Positions 23,822 to 34,555 of a stretch of 64,000 nucleotides of DNA are shown here, piece by piece. Under the pieces are notes generated by a model. The model saw nothing but the letters and a program-made list of their open reading frames with translations. It was not told the origin of the DNA and ran no database searches. How positions within the stretch are numbered: position 1 is the stretch's first letter; every line of letters begins with the position of its first letter. Origin of the DNA: Gnetum montanum (lineage: Eukaryota; Streptophyta; Gnetopsida; Gnetales; Gnetaceae); contig MNCI01033474.1 of assembly GCA_015680685.1 (NCBI GenBank), forward strand, positions 740,009-804,008. Direction: 5' to 3'. The position numbers and the translations under genes are program-made.

Positions 23822-24680
23822 TGACATCTTGGTTTTTATGAACATGAAATAGAGATGATTAGATTGCTCCTATTTTTCATAATTAGCAATATCATCCAAA
23901 TGGCTGGTTGTTGTAACAATAGGTGGTTCATCCTTACAGATAGCATAATCAATGTCCATCTAGCCTAAATGAAGAAGAATTCTCTCCTTCCACACCTTAT
24001 AATTATCACTCTTTAAATCAAGTATGTCACATTTAAAATTAGAGTAGCTTATAGGTTGTACAACTACATAATCAAACATGCTTATGTCACTAAATTTGAA
24101 GTTAAAATACCATAAGACATGTTTACCAATGTAAATCATGTAAAAATATAAATCAAATGACATAAAATTGCTTTTGGGCTAAATTTTAATTCAAACATAT
24201 TCATATATCCTTATGGTGAAACTGTTAAATTATATTCCTTTTCTTAATGCCTATGGGCAGATTAAGAAAAATAATTTAACATATCATCCTAGTTAATCAT
24301 ATTAAATACAATAAAAAATTCTATGGAATAAAGTTTATTATATTAATATGATTAATCACAATTTAATTTTGCATATGTGATCCAAAAATTTTAATAATTT
24401 TGCACAATTAAATATGCTATGGCTACTCTCTAATTGTACAAAAAAAAAAGATCACAAGTTACAATTTTACATAGAAAAAACTATGCATTACAAAATTTTT
24501 AATATTGTTTAAATAGATCAACTTTATTCCTAGTTCAAAACCCCAAAATATCACCTAAATGGGCACCTGTCATGCCTTGCAAAAAGGACCCACACAAACC
24601 AATGTCACAGAGGTTAGTAATTTTACAAGGATGCCCATCACAATCATAAAGAGGCCTTCCACTTACTAATTGGTAATGGC
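23822..24680 (-). pseudogene. gag: copia gag, 5' part
   Basis: The minus strand carries FKCDILDLKSDNYKVWKERILLHLG (here split as LKSDNYKVWKE and RILLHLG), the start of the copia gag domain, followed by MDIDYAI. This is the other half of the gag interrupted by E2. Upstream sequence toward the primer site is untranslated leader with decayed frames. Confidence 0.7.
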
Positions 24681-24704
24681 ATCAAGATAGAGACAAATAT
24701 GCAA

Positions 24705-24715
24705 CTCCAATACCA
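24705..24715 (-). other. copia primer-binding site (tRNA-iMet)
   Basis: The minus strand reads TGGTATTGGAG two bases inside the 5' LTR, against TGGTATCAGAG expected for the initiator methionine tRNA complement. Confidence 0.7.
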
Positions 24716-24717
24716 GA

Positions 24718-25219
24718 TGTTGAGAAAAAATTTGTGGATTGCATGCAAAGTTTTTCATGCATAGATAATTAGAAATGCATACTACGAAAGCAAATGGAAT
24801 TGACCTCTAGCCATTGATGCTCTGAATTAAACTTGACGTTTGGATTCTTCTTTCACACCAGCTTTGCAACAATGTTGTATGTAACCTCTAAGTGTCTATG
24901 AAAGGAACTAAAAATACAATCCTACTATGATTTTTGGTGCCTTGTTCTCCCATCAAGAATGAATTTATAGGTCACGAAATTGGTTACCATGAGAAATTAG
25001 AAAACATAAGAGACCCAATGCTAATGTGTAAAAAACAAAATGTGTTACTGGATATGGAGACCACCTTGATGCATTAACTAATGCATAAAAATGCATTAGT
25101 GGATATGGAGGCCACCCTAATGTGTTAACTAATGCGTAATAATACATTATTGGATATAGAGGCCACCTTGATGCATTAACTAACACATAAAAATGTGTTA
25201 ATGTGTAACACATGCTACA
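24718..25219 (-). repeat. copia 5' LTR (502 bp)
   Basis: It is the pair of 12522-13021, with TGT...ACA ends and the same three 51-bp tandem units at about 25051-25203. Confidence 0.85.
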
Positions 25220-25224
25220 TTGAC

Positions 25225-25754
25225 TTCTTACAATTGTTCTTATCTTTAATTAATTTGGCATTATATTCCCTTATAGAGAAAAGAGAAATATTAGAAATTT
25301 TATATTAATATTCATGAAGATTAGGTTATGATACTAAATAAGGAAGTTTTGAGGTTGAAGAGAATTTTAGATACTACTTGAAAAATTATAAAATATGTTC
25401 ATGATCTTGGTAATGGACTACAAACTTATTATGATACACTAGGGAATAGCGACACTAGTAAGAAAGAATGAGATGCTTAGGTAGAAAATCTTGAAACTTT
25501 TATCCTCTTATTCGTATTAGAATTTCAATTCTTCTTTCTCTTCTTATTCCTTCTTCTCATTCCATTTCTTCTAATATCTCATTCTTCTAATGATATACTT
25601 ATTCTATTATTTTATAGTAATACTTATTCTATTATTTCAAAATTAATGTAGTAGAATTTTCTTAATAATTAATAATTATTATTAAACACTTATGTTTTAC
25701 ATTCCACTTATCTCCAGTTCTTAGTCCTAGATTATGATTTACATTAATATAACT
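25225..25754. other. AT-rich stretch, nothing recognised
   Basis: Short broken frames and simple AT-rich and TCTTCT-rich sequence lie between the copia element and the E6/E7-family LTR fragments. Confidence 0.4.
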
Positions 25755-26038
25755 TGTGTCATCCCATTCTAGGATGTCATGGAATAACTTGAATAAACAT
25801 ATATAATCTTAATATTACATGTAAAATGGAATAAAAATTGATCCAATTATAACAAGAAATTAATGAGATAAAATAATTATTAATAATAAAGAAAATAAAA
25901 TAAAACTATGATGAAGTGGGGACCCTAATGTTATCTTTCTATGATATGAGGTTTTCTCATATGTAATCCAAAACTACCATCATGGTTAGGTTAAAGAGGT
26001 TGAAAGATGATTAGTTCCTTTTTATCCTTGTTTATCTA
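25755..26038 (-). repeat. diverged partial LTR of the E6/E7 family
   Basis: It starts with TGTGTCATCCCATTCTAGG, like the rim of the E7 LTR at 26039, and shares a block around ACTACCATCATGGTTAG. It is much more diverged and shorter than the neighbouring LTR, so it is likely an older fragment. Confidence 0.4.
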
Positions 26039-26558
26039 TGTGACATCCCATTCTTGAATATCATGACAAATGTCAAATATATGTTACATTTGGCATTATA
26101 CGTAAAGAAAAAGATAGAAAAAATGTATAAGGAAAATGAAAACAATGCTTTATTAATGTGGAATAATGTATATGGGTCATGCTTTAAGGATTGCTTGGGG
26201 TTATCTTCCTTTGGCATCTATCTCTTAGATGTTATCAAACATTACCATCATGGTTAGCCCTACAACTAGCTAGAAGGAATGGCCAATCATCTTCCTATCT
26301 CACTTCACCTAGCTCTTGTTACTCACTGTTACCAACTTTACAATTCCATGTTAATATGACCTTTAATTTCTAGGTATAAATACATTAGTTCAAACCCTTA
26401 AAGATCAATTTAAAAGACATGCCATTTATTACAATGTGTCCTTTGAAGTCTTAATTACAACTTTCTCTTTCAGTCTTATTACAATAATTACAACACTTAT
26501 TATGAAGGGATACCATCTTCATTATGTAGTAGCATCATTTTTGAATAGGGACATGATA
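26039..26558 (-). repeat. E7 3' LTR (about 520 bp)
   Basis: Its reverse complement aligns along the E6 LTR (blocks such as GGGGTTATCTTCCTTTGGCATC and the AAGACATTAATAAAG-type end), with internal deletions. It follows the E7 purine tract directly. Confidence 0.7.
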
Positions 26559-26989
26559 ATCTATCACCCTCCCTCAGATTTTTTTATTCTCAAATACGTC
26601 CACATTTGTGATCTTTTTCCAGCTCTAGTGCTCCTTCTATGCTCTAATGTTCCAAAACTTTCATTTCTCATTTTGACTTGAGGTTGAATATCCTAATGTT
26701 CTTTGATTTATTCTAAAAATATAGCATAAGTGAGAAGAGTATATAGGAATTTAAATATTATTTTATCAATACTTAGCTCATTCTATAAGATAATCACAAG
26801 AGGTGAATTAAAGGTCTACCAACGACTAATCATTAATCCTAACCAAGGTCACGCAAAGTGCAACTCTTATCTAGTTATCCAAGTGGAGGTAGGGTAAATC
26901 TTTATTTTCAAATTGTAGTATCCTAGATATTTTACTTATTAAATTAAAATATAAATTAAATAATAAAGAAAATAAGAAAATTCTAAATA

Positions 26990-27985
26990 ATAGTAAGATT
27001 AATATAATGCCTAATCTTGATCAATATTGGGGATCAATGGTAGTAATTATAGTTTTTTTCATAAGGATTATGTTATCAAATGACCTTGTTTAAGATGATG
27101 GGGCTTGATCTTACCTCTCAATTTCTTTTATAGAAATTAACTCTAGAAACTTGATAACTTAGAAAAATTAGGTATCATACCAAATGTATTCTAAGATCTC
27201 CATGAAGAATGATGTTGACCTATCTTCATTGTTCATAGAAAAATAAGTGGTGAACTATTGTTCTTAATGAGTATTATTCATCAACATCATTAGTTCTTAA
27301 ATTCTAGCAATTAAGTTGTTCATTGAAGATTCAAAGGAGGTGAAATATGCACTGACTGATAGAATTACATGATGAACTAATGAGAACATTTTTTTAAATT
27401 CATATTTCTTCTCCTAGGGTTATCTTCCACATTTTTAATTTAGAAATTGATAAACACTACTTTCAAATTTCATATTAAAATCTTTGTAGAGGATAAATGA
27501 CACTAGATTAATATTGAAATGGGTTAGGAATAACTTATTCTTCAAAATTTTTTCTATTTTGTTAATCAAAAGGGCACTTGACAAGCTCTAACATATGAAC
27601 TTGTTGATTTGGTAATTAAATGTATGTTAATCATACATACATGTCTTCTTGATGAGTGGATTTTAAATATCAATGCCTTGACTATGTGGTTATTGATGAC
27701 TAGATTTTAAAGAAATTTCCATGTCAATACTTCTTATAGACATAAGACAATAGGGTTTAAATCTTGTAACTATGCTAAGATACATGGGTATCGATACTCA
27801 TTCTAGTTTAAGATCCATGGTGGACATAATAGATATTGTTTCTCACTAACTAGGGACCTTGCAAGGACATTATATGTTGCAACTTTTATTCTTATTCTTG
27901 GATGCTTTCCCTGAGTTCTTTTCCTTTATGGGTATCATACATATTACCAAAATAAGATTATGATTCTCCATGATGTTTCTACTGC
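26990..27985 (-). pseudogene. CCR4/Angel-like EEP nuclease retrocopy in E7
   Basis: The minus strand reads RIRIKVATYNVLARSLVSE, the CPPW motif and LCL*EV (catalytic Glu region, Q lost to a stop). After a deletion of about 290 bp relative to the E6 copy it continues with IHLITKS, KDFNMKFESSVYQF (the catalytic D-x-N retained here, mutated in E6) and EYIWYD. It is intronless over the exonuclease-endonuclease-phosphatase domain and riddled with stops. The family members are deadenylases acting on mRNA poly(A) tails; this copy is dead. Position and untranslated flanks match the E6 copy, so both descend from one element-borne gene. Confidence 0.7.
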
Positions 27986-28566
27986 ATGATTTGGTTATAA
28001 GTTAAACTACTATATATCTTCATGATCGTTATGTTCACTAATTGATGCTCTGATTAATTTTGGGTCAATAACAACTAGCTATATTACTTGAACTATTAAC
28101 AACCTTTCTACCTTTGTTTGTGTTGCACTTGAAAAATTTGATCATAGAAAAAATCAAAAATCCCAAGTGCATAAATAGTTTTGATCTTGAAATCCAATGG
28201 CCTTCAAGAAAGAGGATCCAAGGTACCTTGGATGGTCTAGTTGACCACTCAGGGACTTAAAAAATATAAATGTAGAAAACAAATTATAGATTTGAATAAA
28301 AAATAAACATAGAAATTAAAACTTGAAATAGATTCTATACAATAAATGAACTGTAAACTTTATTAAAGTAGCAAAATGCTTAAATTATAAAGTTCAAAGA
28401 GTACATATTGTATGCTCCAATGCACAAGAAGCTTGCTTGGATGGATCTTGAAGCCTATTGGAGTTGACAGGTTTTATCTTCTAGTTAAACTTCACAACTT
28501 AAGTACTTTCCAACTTTGATTACTAAAAACTCCTTGGTGATATTCACTTGAATTTACAATTTTGGT

Positions 28567-29171
28567 TGTCACATTCTCATTTCCAAATAATGATAATGAC
28601 TAATGAAGATGGTGTCTCTTCATAACAAGTGTTATTGTCATCTTAATAAAGACCCAAAACGGTAGTTGTGATTAAGACCTAAAAGGGTCCATTGTAATAA
28701 CGAATGTTTTTCTTAAGGTAATCTTTGGGGGTTTGGCCTAAGGCATTTATACCTAGGGTTAGAGGTTATGCTAGCATGGAATGGAAAAGCTGGTATAGGC
28801 AAGTCATGGGGTGGTGGAGCTAGTATAGGCAAGTCATAGGAAGATGAGTGAAGTAGGACATGAAGTGGATTGGCCATCCTTTCTAGCTAGGTTATAGGCC
28901 TAACTATGGTGGCAGTGCTGAATTGCCTCTAAGGGATAGATGCCAAAGGAAGAAAACCCCAAGGAATACTCTCAAAGCATGATCTAGATACACTTTTCCA
29001 TATCAATAAAGCATTCTTTTTTTCTTTTTCTACATTTTTCCTATTATTTATTTTATACATAATGTTAAATATTGCATATATTATGCATTTGGTATATTTT
29101 ATTCATACACATAATGTCTAATATATCATAAATTTGATGTTTTCCATGACATCCAAGGATGGAATGTCATA
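28567..29171 (+). repeat. E6 5' LTR (605 bp)
   Basis: It is collinear with 33954-34555. Shared landmarks are the CATAACAAGTGT block, two GACCTAAAAGGGT repeats, TTTATACCTAGGGTTA and an AATAAAGCATT signal near the end. Confidence 0.85.
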
Positions 29172-29173
29172 AT

Positions 29174-29184
29174 TGGTATTAGAG
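29174..29184 (+). other. E6 primer-binding site (tRNA-iMet)
   Basis: TGGTATTAGAG begins two bases after the LTR, one C-to-T change from the usual TGGTATCAGAG. Confidence 0.75.
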
Positions 29185-30140
29185 AAAACCATGATTCAAG
29201 GGCCATTCAAAACCATGGGCCAACTACAACATGAACTTGATCATAAACCTTGAAACCACAACACATGGAAAGCCATTGATCATCACCGGATCTACCATAT
29301 ATTTGTGATGCAAGTCAGAAGATATCTTTCCATTGATTTCACAAACAATGGATCAAGCATCTAGATCCTAGAAACCAACAAAATTATTTCATAGATATTA
29401 TTAACTAATGAAGATTTAATCATACCTCATCAAGCTTCATCAATTACAAAAGATGTTGGTAAGACAATGATACACTGGTCCATGTAACTTTACCCATCTT
29501 AATACTATAATTATTAATTGATAGGGTTGTTATTAAATTTCTTTCAAGAAAGTTAGTAACCATGACTTGAATTGATTCCTTTTTTAAAAAAATTCACTAT
29601 CCAAGTAATCTATAAGATTTCAAGTTACCATATGTTAGTTCAACCAAATAGGCTAGTTTGGTCCTTTTAAATCTTGAAAAATCAATTTCATTTTTGAACC
29701 CTAAAACTATGTCCAATGCATAGCACTCATCAGGACAATTCCAACAATAAAAATTTTGTCTTAATTTGGGAGATATCAATGTTCAAATTTTATTGTTATG
29801 CATGCATTAAAATAATATTACACTATTATTATTATTATTTAAAAATAAAATTTTTAAAAAATGTCAAAATTTTAGGGTATGGAATCAACCCGGAATCACC
29901 ATTTACCCATACCAAACCCTTACCCTATCATTGGCCAAACCACCATGTTAACCATTGAGGCAAGGTGTAATAAAATAATAATAAAAAATTTAGAAAACAA
30001 ATAAACAAACTTTTATTTTGAATAGGAGATCATGGGTTTGACCTCAAGTCTAAAATTATTATTATTTTGAAAAAAATTGAATGGGAGGTCATGGGTTCAA
30101 AGCCAAGTCCCCTCCCTTAGTTTTATAAAATATATACAAT

Positions 30141-30183
<43 letters not shown>

Positions 30184-31040
30184 ATACTTTAAAAAAATAG
30201 GCAGAAGGTCAAGGGTTCAAACCTAAGAACCCCTCATTTAGTTATATATATATATATATCAGAAAAATAAAAATAAAAGATAAAAAATAAAAAAAATTTG
30301 GCCCTAGCAGCTAGGGTTGCGACCAACCCTTGTTGCTGGCAGTAGCAAGGTCTACTACACCATTGCATAGCACAAGCTAGTAGGGCCTATTGTGCAATGC
30401 TATAGTTGACCCCAATGGGTGGTGACAATAAGTTGCTAGATGCACCATCCCTATGTTCTACATTGCTACTTTTCATCTAATCATTGCCCATTGCTCCACG
30501 CCTCCGCTTCACCTATTGCTGTGCCGCTTTGCCTCTGACGTGCCACCGTTCATCTGCTACTGTCACTACTAGAAGCACTGCCATCTAGCATTCACCCTAC
30601 TATTGTTGCACACCTATTGCTGCATGTGCACTTATGTGCTGCTTTCTACCATTCCATAACACCAAACCATCATATGCCCATTGACTTCCTACTACCACCA
30701 CCATCATGCATTACCATCTCTCATCTACCTCAATCTACCATACACTGTAGTCATCACCTGCCTACTCTACCCTACTGCTTCTCCTCCACTATGCACTACC
30801 TATCCCATAGCCATTGTTTCCTAAACCCTACTGCACAAACCCTCACCTTTGGCTAAAACCCTCACCACATTTTTTGCTACCTATTTCTTACCATTTTCAC
30901 TAACACTTGCACTATCATCACTTCCATTGTTGACTGCACTATTGTTGCTATCGTTGCCTCCATCATCACTAAAAATTCTACCATGATTTTTGACCATCCA
31001 TGTGCTTGTGGACATTGATGGTGTTGTAGATCACTGCCTC
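29185..31040 (+). other. E6 interior, noncoding and decayed C-rich part
   Basis: From 29870 to 30240 there are three loosely repeated stretches with the wording GGTCATGGGTTCAAA, a tRNA B-box-like motif common in plant repeats. From 30300 to 31040 the sequence is C-rich with many ACCATTGC/CCACC words, as if a formerly GCC-rich coding or leader region had lost its CG dinucleotides. An open frame at 30617-30856 (Pro/His/Ser-rich) is not recognisable. No gag domain seen. Confidence 0.45.
30145..30178. repeat. (TG)17 microsatellite
   Basis: Seventeen uninterrupted TG units are followed by TATGTATAC. A short (TA)n run lies at about 30244-30258. Confidence 0.9.
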
Positions 31041-31076
31041 TCCTGACGTGCTCTACAGATACTAATAACGTTGTAG

Positions 31077-31242
31077 ATCACTACCTCTAGCATCATCCAT
31101 AATTGCCTCTAGCACCATCAATCACTACCTCTAGGGCCACCGATCATTACCTTTAGCACCATTGATTACTGCCTTCAACATCACTAATCACTACCTCTAG
31201 TGCTGTTGATCACTACCTTTAGCACTACCACTAACTACCTCT
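31077..31242. repeat. 22-bp tandem repeat in E6
   Basis: About seven imperfect units follow the pattern ATCACTACCTCTAGCACCAT with variation. In one frame they would encode a seven-residue repeat, but the copies contain stops. Confidence 0.7.
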
Positions 31243-31549
31243 TTGGACACCATCGATAACTTCCTCTCCATCGAAAGTCACACGGACCCTGAGATGGGTA
31301 GCATTGGCCTAGAGGAGGGCCAAGTAGACCTTAAAATGGTGTGTCACTATGACCATTGCTACTATTCACAATGAAATGGAAAATTCTCTATTATATGATG
31401 GAAAAGTTTCAATTTTCCATCAACTGATGAAAAAATTGAAATTTCCATCAATTAACAAAAATTAAAATTTTTGTCATTGAATTATTAGTTTAAATTAGAA
31501 ACTTGTGAAAATAGTTTTCAAAATTAGAGTTTGATGTGGTGGTAGCAAT

Positions 31550-31635
31550 AGAGATAAAAATTCCAAAATTAAGCGCACTCACTCTAGAGCAGAATTGGGA
31601 TGGGTGACCTCTTGGGAAGTCTTGTTTCTTGTACC
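31550..31635 (+). repeat. 5S rRNA-derived sequence in E6
   Basis: AAAATTCCAAAATTAAGC followed by GGGATGGGTGACCTCTTGGGAAGTC (here 31597-31621) matches the second half of plant 5S rRNA. The latter includes the C box of the internal RNA polymerase III promoter, nearly unchanged. The first half of 5S is not recognisable. Such pieces occur in 5S-derived SINEs and in Cassandra-type elements; here it lies inside E6 rather than in its LTRs. Confidence 0.7.
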
Positions 31636-32331
31636 AAAGTCCTTAGACTCTAGAAGCCATAACTTTTGATTTTAGAAACCTTTTTTTAGTGAATGAAGAG
31701 TTATTTGATATAGATTTCAACCTTCTAAGCTCAATGGTGGAGTTAGATCCATCCTAGTGAATCCCAAAGATAAGTTTTTACTCGTTGCACAATATAGCAC
31801 TGTGAAATCCTCAAAAGTTTAATTTTGGCATCACTCAAGCATGCGATGTTCATTTTCAACATATGAATAGTCATTTCTAATATTTTTCACCCTTCTAAAC
31901 TAAATGGTGAGATTAGATTTATTATCTGGGCACCCTATAATTCAATGATACTATAAATTTAACCTTTTATGCTTTAAGATTTAGTACATAACCCTTACAG
32001 ATAGTCTTAAGATCACTATGGCATGTCATTAATTACATTGCTAGAGTTAGTGTTCTTAAGGGGGGTAGAAAGGTTGCTAAAAATTAGATAATATAGTTAC
32101 ATATTACTAAAATTATATGATGTTATTAAATATTACTAAACTTAGATAATATAATTATAAAAATGCATAATATAGTTATTCAATCAATGTAGTTGATTAT
32201 TAGTTGATGTATTAGTTAAGGATCAATTGATGTATTAGTTAGAGAATTAGTTTAAAAAATAGAACAATCTTCAAATGTCATGAAAAGGGTATATTAATCC
32301 ATCCTACAATCAAAACATAGGGAAAAACAAC

Positions 32332-33656
32332 ATGGAGACTCAAAATCTCATTTCAACATGGAATATGATATTCATGAAGAGAAATGATCCAGACAAGAAT
32401 CCAAGAATGAGAATAAAAGTTGCAACATACAACATGCTTACAAGATCACTAGTGAGTGAGAAACAATATCTACTATGTCCATCATGGTCCTTGGATTGGC
32501 ATGAATATTTATATCCATGCATCTTAGTAGAATTAAAAGATTTGGATGCTAATTTCTTATGCTTACAAGAAGTGTTACAATTGGAATTTCTATATCAATT
32601 CCAACCAAATTTGGAAAATTTTGGATACAAAGGTATTTATAAGCAAAAAGGTTCTTGTGGAAGTTCTTCTTTTGGGCCATACAAATTAGCATATTGTAGG
32701 AATTACAACATGAATCATTGTGTGATATTTTATAAAGAAGCCAAGCTTGAATTGGTACAAAGATTTGAATGGAGTTTAGAATATATGATTTTTGAAATTC
32801 TAGAACTTCAAGCGATGGACAAGAAGGAACAATTAAGATTTTAGAAAAATCACATAGCGTTGGTAGTGATTCTAAAATTTCATCTATCAAGGTATGTGTG
32901 GTTAACACACATTTAATGGCCAAACCAACATGTTTAGATGTTAGACTTTATCAAGGAGCATACTTGATTAAGCAAATAGAAGAAAGTTTAAAGAAGAAGT
33001 TATTCCAAACTTGTACTGATGCAGTTCCATTTATTCTTTGTGGATACTTCAATGCAAAAGTTGGAAGTAGTGTTTATCAATTCTTAAAATATGGATCTAT
33101 AAAGAAATATTTGGAAGATGAACTTGACTTTACGAAGATTTTTCCATCAATTCAACATGCAATTCCATTAGCTAGTGCATATTCTGCTTATTTTGAATCA
33201 TCAGTAGATCAATCAAACTCTATAATTCAGGAACAGATGATGTTGATGGATAGCACTTATCAAGAATCACAGTTTACAAATTACTCTACAATGATTAATG
33301 AAGATGGGTCAACAACATTCTTCATTGAGACTTTGGATTATATTTGGTATGATGTTCAATTCTTTCAAGTTACTAAGTTACTAGAGTTGATTTCTAAAGA
33401 AGAAGTTGAGAAGAATTAAGATCAAGCCTTGCCATCCGAAACAAGACAATCCGATCTGATACCACTTATAGTAGAATTACAATTACTCCCATCTAATCAT
33501 AAGGTTGATCAAGATCAGGAAGCATCTCAGTCTTACTTTTATTTGATTAATTTATTATTTTATTCATTGTTCAATTTATATTTCAATTACATAAGTAAAA
33601 TATCTATGATAATAAAAATTGGGGATAAAGAATTTTCCTTGCCTTCACTTGGGTAA
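32332..33656 (+). pseudogene. CCR4/Angel-like EEP nuclease retrocopy in E6
   Basis: The gene starts at ATG 32332 (METQNLIST) with the EEP domain from RIKVATYNML (Asn conserved) through CPSWSLDW and LCLQEV (catalytic Glu, about residue 80) in the first frame. A frameshift lies near 32840, and the rest (VNTHLMAKP, FILCGYFNAK, LASAYSAYF, FFIETLDYIWYD, LLELISKEEVEKN) is in another frame to TAA 33417-33419, with DQALPSETRQSDLI beyond the stop. Family members (CCR4, Angel, nocturnin) are poly(A) nucleases with GDFN and SDH motifs. Here GDFN reads GYFN and SDH reads SDL, so it is catalytically dead. It is intronless, showing an mRNA origin. It ends about 300 bp before the purine tract of E6. A second copy is at 26990-27985. 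Confidence 0.8.
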
Positions 33657-33940
33657 CCAAATCGAAGTTGCACTTTGTATGATCCTAGTTAGGATTGGTG
33701 ATTAGTGATTGATAAATCTTTAATTCATCTTTTGTCATTATCCTAGAAAATGAAGTATTAAGAAAGTAACATATAAGTTTTTATATATTTTTCTCACATA
33801 TATTTTGTTTACAAAATAAGCAAGAAATAACTTCAAGTTCAAAGGAGAAATCAAATTATTGGAGCACATGATCATGAATGAAAGCATTGAAGCTAGAAAA
33901 AGATAGAGAACATGGATTTGTTTGAGGAAAAACAAAACCT

Positions 33941-33953
33941 AAGGGGAGTAGAT
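33941..33953 (+). other. E6 polypurine tract
   Basis: AAGGGGAGTAGAT lies immediately before the 3' LTR and aligns with the E7 tract GAGGGAGGGTGATAGAT. Confidence 0.7.
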
Positions 33954-34555
33954 TGTCACATCTCCATTCCCAAATGATGCTGCTAACTAATGAAAATGTC
34001 TTTTCATAACAAGTGTCATTGTCATCTTAATAAAGACCTAAAAGGGTAGTTGTGAGTAAGACCTGAAAGGGTACATTGTAATAACACACATGTCTCTTAA
34101 GGTAGCCTTTGGGGGTTTAGCCTAAGGCATTTATACCTAGGGTTATAGGTCATGCCAGCATGGAATGGTAGAGTCGGTACAAACAAGTCATGGGGTGGCA
34201 GAGCTAGTATAGGCAAGCCATAGGAAGCTGAGTGAAGCAAGATAGGAAGTGGACTAGCCATCCCTTCTAACTAGGTTATAGGCCTAACCATGGTGGTAGT
34301 GCTGGATTTCCTCTAAGGGATAGATACCAAAGGAAGAAAACCCCAAGGAACACTCTTAGAGCACGATCTAGATACACTTTTCCATATCAATAAAGCATTT
34401 TTTCTTTCTTTTTCTACATTTTTCCTATTATTTCCTTTATACATAATGTCAAATATTACATATATTTTTCATTTGGTATATTCTCTTCATATGCATAATG
34501 TCTAATATATTGGATATTTGACATTTGTCATGACATCTAGGGATGGAATGTCACA
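33954..34555 (+). repeat. E6 3' LTR (602 bp)
   Basis: It runs from TGTCACATC after the purine tract to TGTCACA, and is collinear with the 5' LTR. Confidence 0.85.

Larger units (their letters stand above)
12522..25219 (-). mobile_element. Ty1/copia element, interrupted by E2
   Basis: Minus-strand copia element with 500- and 502-bp LTRs (12522-13021, 24718-25219) and target duplications TTGAT/TTGAC (12517-12521, 25220-25224, one C-to-T difference). It has a tRNA-iMet primer site and a purine tract CAAGTGGGAGAT before the 3' LTR. The domain order gag, protease, integrase, RT, RNase H is the copia order. Without E2 (6.7 kb) its length is about 6.0 kb, normal for the family. The integrase and RNase H wording resembles Tork/Angela-type copia, but clade placement is uncertain. 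All frames are broken. Confidence 0.85.
26039..28566 (-). mobile_element. E7: minus-strand member of the gene-carrying LTR family
   Basis: Reading on the minus strand from the right: interior matching E6 from about E6 position 32060, a CCR4-like gene copy, 300-500 bp of 3' untranslated sequence collinear with E6, a purine tract (CTGAGGGAGGGTGATAGAT), and an LTR (26039-26558) homologous to the E6 LTRs. The 5' LTR was not found; the right end abuts E6 at 28567. Divergence from E6 is large (roughly a quarter of positions in the aligned gene parts by eye). Confidence 0.7.
28567..34555 (+). mobile_element. E6: LTR retrotransposon carrying a CCR4-like gene
   Basis: This 5,989-bp plus-strand element has LTRs at 28567-29171 and 33954-34555, beginning TGTCACAT and ending TGTCACA/TGTCATA. 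It has a tRNA-iMet primer site, a purine tract AAGGGGAGTAGAT, and imperfect target duplications TTGGT/GTGGT. I recognise no gag or pol. The interior instead holds simple repeats, a decayed C-rich stretch, a 5S rRNA-derived piece and a near full-length EEP-domain gene just upstream of the purine tract. It therefore depends on other elements for mobilisation. Confidence 0.75.

Noticed and set aside
29880-30240. GGTTCAAA-containing blocks as tRNA genes
   Set aside because: Only a B-box-like word is present; no A box, cloverleaf or anticodon arm can be drawn.
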